Assembly: GCA_945878725.1 (NCBI GenBank)
Contig: CAMCTY010000008.1
Span: 1-64,000, forward strand
Length of the DNA: 64,000 nt
Direction: 5' to 3'
Source of the DNA: Bifidobacterium breve
Lineage (GTDB): Bacteria > Actinomycetota > Acidimicrobiia > Acidimicrobiales > Acidimicrobilacustridaceae
Position 1 is the first letter of the stretch; the number at the start of each line of letters is the position of its first letter. Positions 61,359-64,000 of this stretch are shown piece after piece. The position numbers and the translations under genes are program-made. The notes under the pieces are model-generated. The model searched no databases and was not told the DNA's origin. It was given only the letters and a program-made list of their open reading frames with translations.

Positions 61359-62960
61359 ATGTCATCGTCACGAACCCCCACGTACAACCTCGGCGACCTT
61401 CTCGAACTGGTTGCCGCTTCTGTTCCTGATCGCATGGCGGTAATCAGTGGCGACACCAGATACACGTTCGCGGAATTCGACCGTCGTACGAATCAGGTTG
61501 CACGCATGCTCATTGAGCAGGGTGTCCAACCGGGGGCGAAGGTTGCGATCTATTCCTGGAACCGTGTCGAGTGGGCGGAACTGTTCTTCGGTGCGTTCAA
61601 GGCACGCGTCGTTCCCATCAACATCAACTATCGCTATGTCGCCCACGAACTCGAGTACGTGCTCGAGAACGCTGATGCGGAGATCGTGATCTTCGAGCGC
61701 GGCTTCGCCGACGTCATGGCCGAGGTGGGCCCGAAACTCCCGAAGCTTCGAGCGACGATCGTGATGGAGGACGGCACCGATCTCGATGCAGGCGATGCTC
61801 TTGCCTACGACGCTCTCGTCGATGCTCAGGACAACGCTCAGATGGACATCGAGCGCTCCTCCGACGATCTCTATTTCCTCTACACCGGTGGAACCACGGG
61901 AATGCCGAAGGGCGTCATGTGGCGCCACGAGGACGTGTTCTTTGCTGCGCTTTCAAGTGGTCTGGGACCGGAACCGATTTCGTCTCCGGGGGGGATAACG
62001 GAACGTTCGCTCCCTGCCGACTTTGCTCTTCCGAGTCTCATCATCGCCCCGCTTATGCACGGCGCTGCACAGTGGGGAATGTGCAACATGTTGTTCGCGG
62101 GCGCAGGAGTAGTGCTCTACACCGAGCACGGACTCGATCCGCATGCGGTTTGGGCTCTCGCCGAGCGCGAGCGCGTCATGGGCGTGACACTGGTTGGCGA
62201 TGCAATGGGCCGGCCGCTTGCTGATGCCCTCGCCGACGGCACTCGTACGTATGACCTTTCGGGTCTGTTCCGAATTGGTTCCGGCGGCGGTGTGTTCTCG
62301 CCCGCGGTGCAGGGTCAACTCAAGGAAAAGATCCCGCACGTCATGGTGATGGATAGCTACGGCGCATCGGAAACCGGCGCCGGCGGGATGAGCGCCGAAG
62401 GGGGCGCACGTCGTTTTCATGTTTCCTCCGAGATCCAAGTGCTGGACGAGGACATGAAGCCAATCGATCCCGGCAGCGAGCAGATCGGGCTACTTGCTCG
62501 TACCGGACATATTCCTCTCGGCTATTACAAGGACGAGGAGAAGACCGCCAAGACGTTCCCGACCGACGCGAACGGTAAGCGCTGGTCGGTTCCTGGTGAC
62601 TTCGCAACGGTTGACGCCGATGGAATCGTGACGCTTCTTGGTCGCGGGTCGCAGTGCATCAACACTGGTGGGGAGAAGGTCTATCCCGAAGAGGTTGAAG
62701 AGGCACTCAAGAGTCATCCCGAGGTTTACGACGCACTGGTAGTCGGCGTACCCGACGAGCGCTGGGGAGAACGCGTCGTCGTCGTCCTCCAGCCGCGCGA
62801 AGGCACCCGCCCGGCACTTGAGGACCTTGCCGTTCATTGCCGAAAGACGATCGCCGGATACAAGATCCCGAAGGCAATTACCTACGTCGAAATGGTCAAG
62901 CGCTCACCGGCCGGCAAGGCGGATTACCGCTGGGCCAAAGAAACGGCGATAGCGGACTGA
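61359..62960 (+). CDS. acyl-CoA synthetase (FadD-like)
   Basis: 533 residues. P-loop FLYTGGTTGMPKGVMWRHED, MDSYGASETGAGG, and the motif RWSVPGDFATVDADGIVTLL with RGSQCINTGGEKVYPEEVEE. The catalytic Lys is in RSPAGKADYRW near the C-terminus. It activates a carboxylic acid to acyl-CoA for the following acyl-CoA dehydrogenase. CAGGAG (61341-61346) supports the ATG at 61359. The family signature GGTTGMPKGV is typical of steroid- and fatty-acid-activating FadD enzymes of actinobacteria. Confidence 0.9.
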   Translation: MSSSRTPTYNLGDLLELVAASVPDRMAVISGDTRYTFAEFDRRTNQVARMLIEQGVQPGAKVAIYSWNRVEWAELFFGAFKARVVPININYRYVAHELEYVLENADAEIVIFERGFADVMAEVGPKLPKLRATIVMEDGTDLDAGDALAYDALVDAQDNAQMDIERSSDDLYFLYTGGTTGMPKGVMWRHEDVFFAALSSGLGPEPISSPGGITERSLPADFALPSLIIAPLMHGAAQWGMCNMLFAGAGVVLYTEHGLDPHAVWALAERERVMGVTLVGDAMGRPLADALADGTRTYDLSGLFRIGSGGGVFSPAVQGQLKEKIPHVMVMDSYGASETGAGGMSAEGGARRFHVSSEIQVLDEDMKPIDPGSEQIGLLARTGHIPLGYYKDEEKTAKTFPTDANGKRWSVPGDFATVDADGIVTLLGRGSQCINTGGEKVYPEEVEEALKSHPEVYDALVVGVPDERWGERVVVVLQPREGTRPALEDLAVHCRKTIAGYKIPKAITYVEMVKRSPAGKADYRWAKETAIAD

Positions 62961-63075
62961 GATCTGCCGAGCCTGCTGACTGCTCGTCACCGACCGTTTG
63001 GCCTGCGATGCGGAACTCCTCGGCCATTTGGGCGAGAATACCGACCGTTCGTTTCGACGAGGGAGAGACTTTTCG

Positions 63076-63168
63076 ATGATGACCGGGCGAATGCTCACAG
63101 AACAGGACCAACCGTTCGAGGATGGCGTCGCGTCGGACATTGCTGAGCTGAACGGGGTTGGACGATGA
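63076..63168 (+). CDS. possible 30-residue small protein coupled to the acyl-CoA dehydrogenase
   Basis: ATG 63076 follows a good ribosome-binding site (cgagggagag), and the stop overlaps the next ATG by four bases (ATGA at 63165-63168). The product, starting MMTGRMLTEQDQPFEDGVAS, matches nothing I know. It may exist only to couple translation. Apart from this, the roughly 200 bases between the neighbouring genes show nothing recognisable. Confidence 0.35.
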   Translation: MMTGRMLTEQDQPFEDGVASDIAELNGVGR

Positions 63169-64000
63169 CCGTTGACCTGGGTCTCACCTCTGATCAGGAA
63201 GCCATTGCGGAACTCTTTGATGGTTTCTTCTCGAACGAATCCCCAACCACAATCGCCCGTGCTGCCGAACCATTTGGTTTCGACGCCGACCTTTGGTCGA
63301 AGGTCATCGAACTCGGCGCACCCGGAATGGGAAGCGCAGCCGAGGTTGGCGGCGGTGAAGCATCGCTCTCCGATCTCGTAGTGGTGGCGGAAGCGGTCGG
63401 ACGATCGATCGCTCCCATCCCGCTGATCGAACATCTTGCGGCATTGGCCGTGCTCGACGACGCTGACCTTGTGGCCGGATCGGCGATTGCCACTCTTGCT
63501 TTGCGGCCGGCCGATGCCGACGGACTGTGGCGGCTCGTGCCCGCCGGTGTCGTCGCCGACGTTGTCGTGGGTGTTGATGGCGATGACCTCGTTGTCGTTC
63601 GTTCCGCGCCACCGATGTCTGGTCCGCGTAATCATGCGAGCGCGCCGCTCGCCGACCGATCGGCCCGAACCGGTGACCGCACCGTGCTCGGCCCGGCGTC
63701 AGCGTTCCAACCGGTCATCGATCGATGGAAAGTCCTGACATCTGCTGCGCTCGTCGGCATTGCCGAAGCGGCGCAGAAGCTCGGCGTCGACTACGTAATG
63801 GAGCGCGAACAGTTCGGCGTCCCAGTCGGGTCGTTCCAAGCCGTGCAGCATGGTCTTGCTGATCTCCCGGTACTGATCGACGGTGGCCGCTTGCTCACAC
63901 ACAAGGCCGCGTGGGCGCTTGGCCGTGATGAGAGCGGAATCCTCGACTGGCGTTCCAACGACATCACCGACGGAACAGCACTTGCCGCAATGGCGTTCGT
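63165..64000 (+). CDS. acyl-CoA dehydrogenase, N-terminal part
   Basis: Open at the right edge; about 278 codons present. The N-terminal helical domain begins LGLTSDQEAIAELFDGFFSN; the C-terminal half shows VGIAEAAQKLGVDYVMEREQ and FGVPVGSFQAVQHGLADL, the flavin/dimer-interface motif of acyl-CoA dehydrogenases. The middle segment is short and degenerate compared with classic enzymes, as in the partner subunits of heteromeric FadE/ChsE-type dehydrogenases. Start at ATG 63165, overlapping the small frame upstream. Catalytic Glu cannot be assigned from this part. Confidence 0.85.
   Translation, partial: MTVDLGLTSDQEAIAELFDGFFSNESPTTIARAAEPFGFDADLWSKVIELGAPGMGSAAEVGGGEASLSDLVVVAEAVGRSIAPIPLIEHLAALAVLDDADLVAGSAIATLALRPADADGLWRLVPAGVVADVVVGVDGDDLVVVRSAPPMSGPRNHASAPLADRSARTGDRTVLGPASAFQPVIDRWKVLTSAALVGIAEAAQKLGVDYVMEREQFGVPVGSFQAVQHGLADLPVLIDGGRLLTHKAAWALGRDESGILDWRSNDITDGTALAAMAF

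Noticed and set aside
62961-63111. A minus-strand frame containing ILAQMAEEFRIAGQTV
   Set aside because: Too short and without family support; it may be chance helix-like sequence in the gap before the acyl-CoA dehydrogenase.

Overview
The window is about 64 kb of a moderately high-GC chromosome with mostly plus-strand, tightly packed genes, many with 4-base ATGA/GTGA overlaps. The gene order (proS-rimP-nusA-infB-rbfA-truB-ribF-rpsO-pnp-M16 peptidase-dapB; ftsK-rimO-pgsA-cinA-recA-miaB-miaA-dapF-hflX; lexA divergent from a LysM gene, then nrdR and nrdJ) is typical of Actinomycetota. bioB followed by a BsaP-like protein, a probable F420-dependent LLM oxidoreductase and many acyl-CoA enzymes point the same way. 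My best inference is an Acidimicrobiia-like, possibly marine or freshwater, actinobacterium. That placement rests on gene content and was not tested.

Layout. 1-9.5 kb: the end of ispG, proS, and the transcription/translation operon rimP to ribF. 9.5-16.7 kb: a sulfotransferase, rpsO and pnp with a long processing-type hairpin between them, an M16 protease, dapB, and a DedA-like membrane protein. 16.8-21.8 kb: an acyl-CoA synthetase, SURF1, two tandem TetR regulators and a symmetric diiron (ferritin-fold) protein. 21.9-27.1 kb: dapA, RNase J, bioB with bsaP, and a secreted lipase-like lipoprotein. 27.2-34.5 kb: ftsK, rimO, pgsA, LtrA, cinA, msrB. 34.5-46.8 kb: recA, a membrane glycosyltransferase, miaB, miaA, dapF, hflX, dapC, dapD, dapE, lexA and a ChiZ/DivS-like LysM protein. 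46.8-51.6 kb: nrdR, a RibD-like reductase, and nrdJ (B12-dependent ribonucleotide reductase). 51.7-64 kb: accessory genes (methyltransferase, esterase, peptidoglycan-binding lipoprotein) and then a catabolic cluster of CoA-transferase, epoxide-hydrolase-like, thiolase-like, amidohydrolase, SDR, LLM oxidoreductase, acyl-CoA synthetase and acyl-CoA dehydrogenase genes.

How the genes work together. The six dap genes (B, A, F, C, D, E), although scattered, cover the succinylase route from aspartate semialdehyde to meso-diaminopimelate. recA, lexA and the LysM gene form an SOS regulon: each promoter region has two GAAC-N4-GTTC LexA boxes, and all three leaders carry short tandem repeats. nrdR and nrdJ form a second circuit, with two NrdR-type boxes exactly 42 bp apart just downstream of the nrdJ -10 element. 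Many genes have a TANNNT element 6-9 bases before the start codon and no Shine-Dalgarno sequence, which suggests widespread leaderless transcription.

No CRISPR array, transposase, prophage, rRNA or tRNA was recognised. The most interesting signals are regulatory: the repeat-bearing SOS leaders, the palindrome-dense nrdJ promoter, and the tandem TetR/diiron unit. A 49-codon SDR remnant is also notable.
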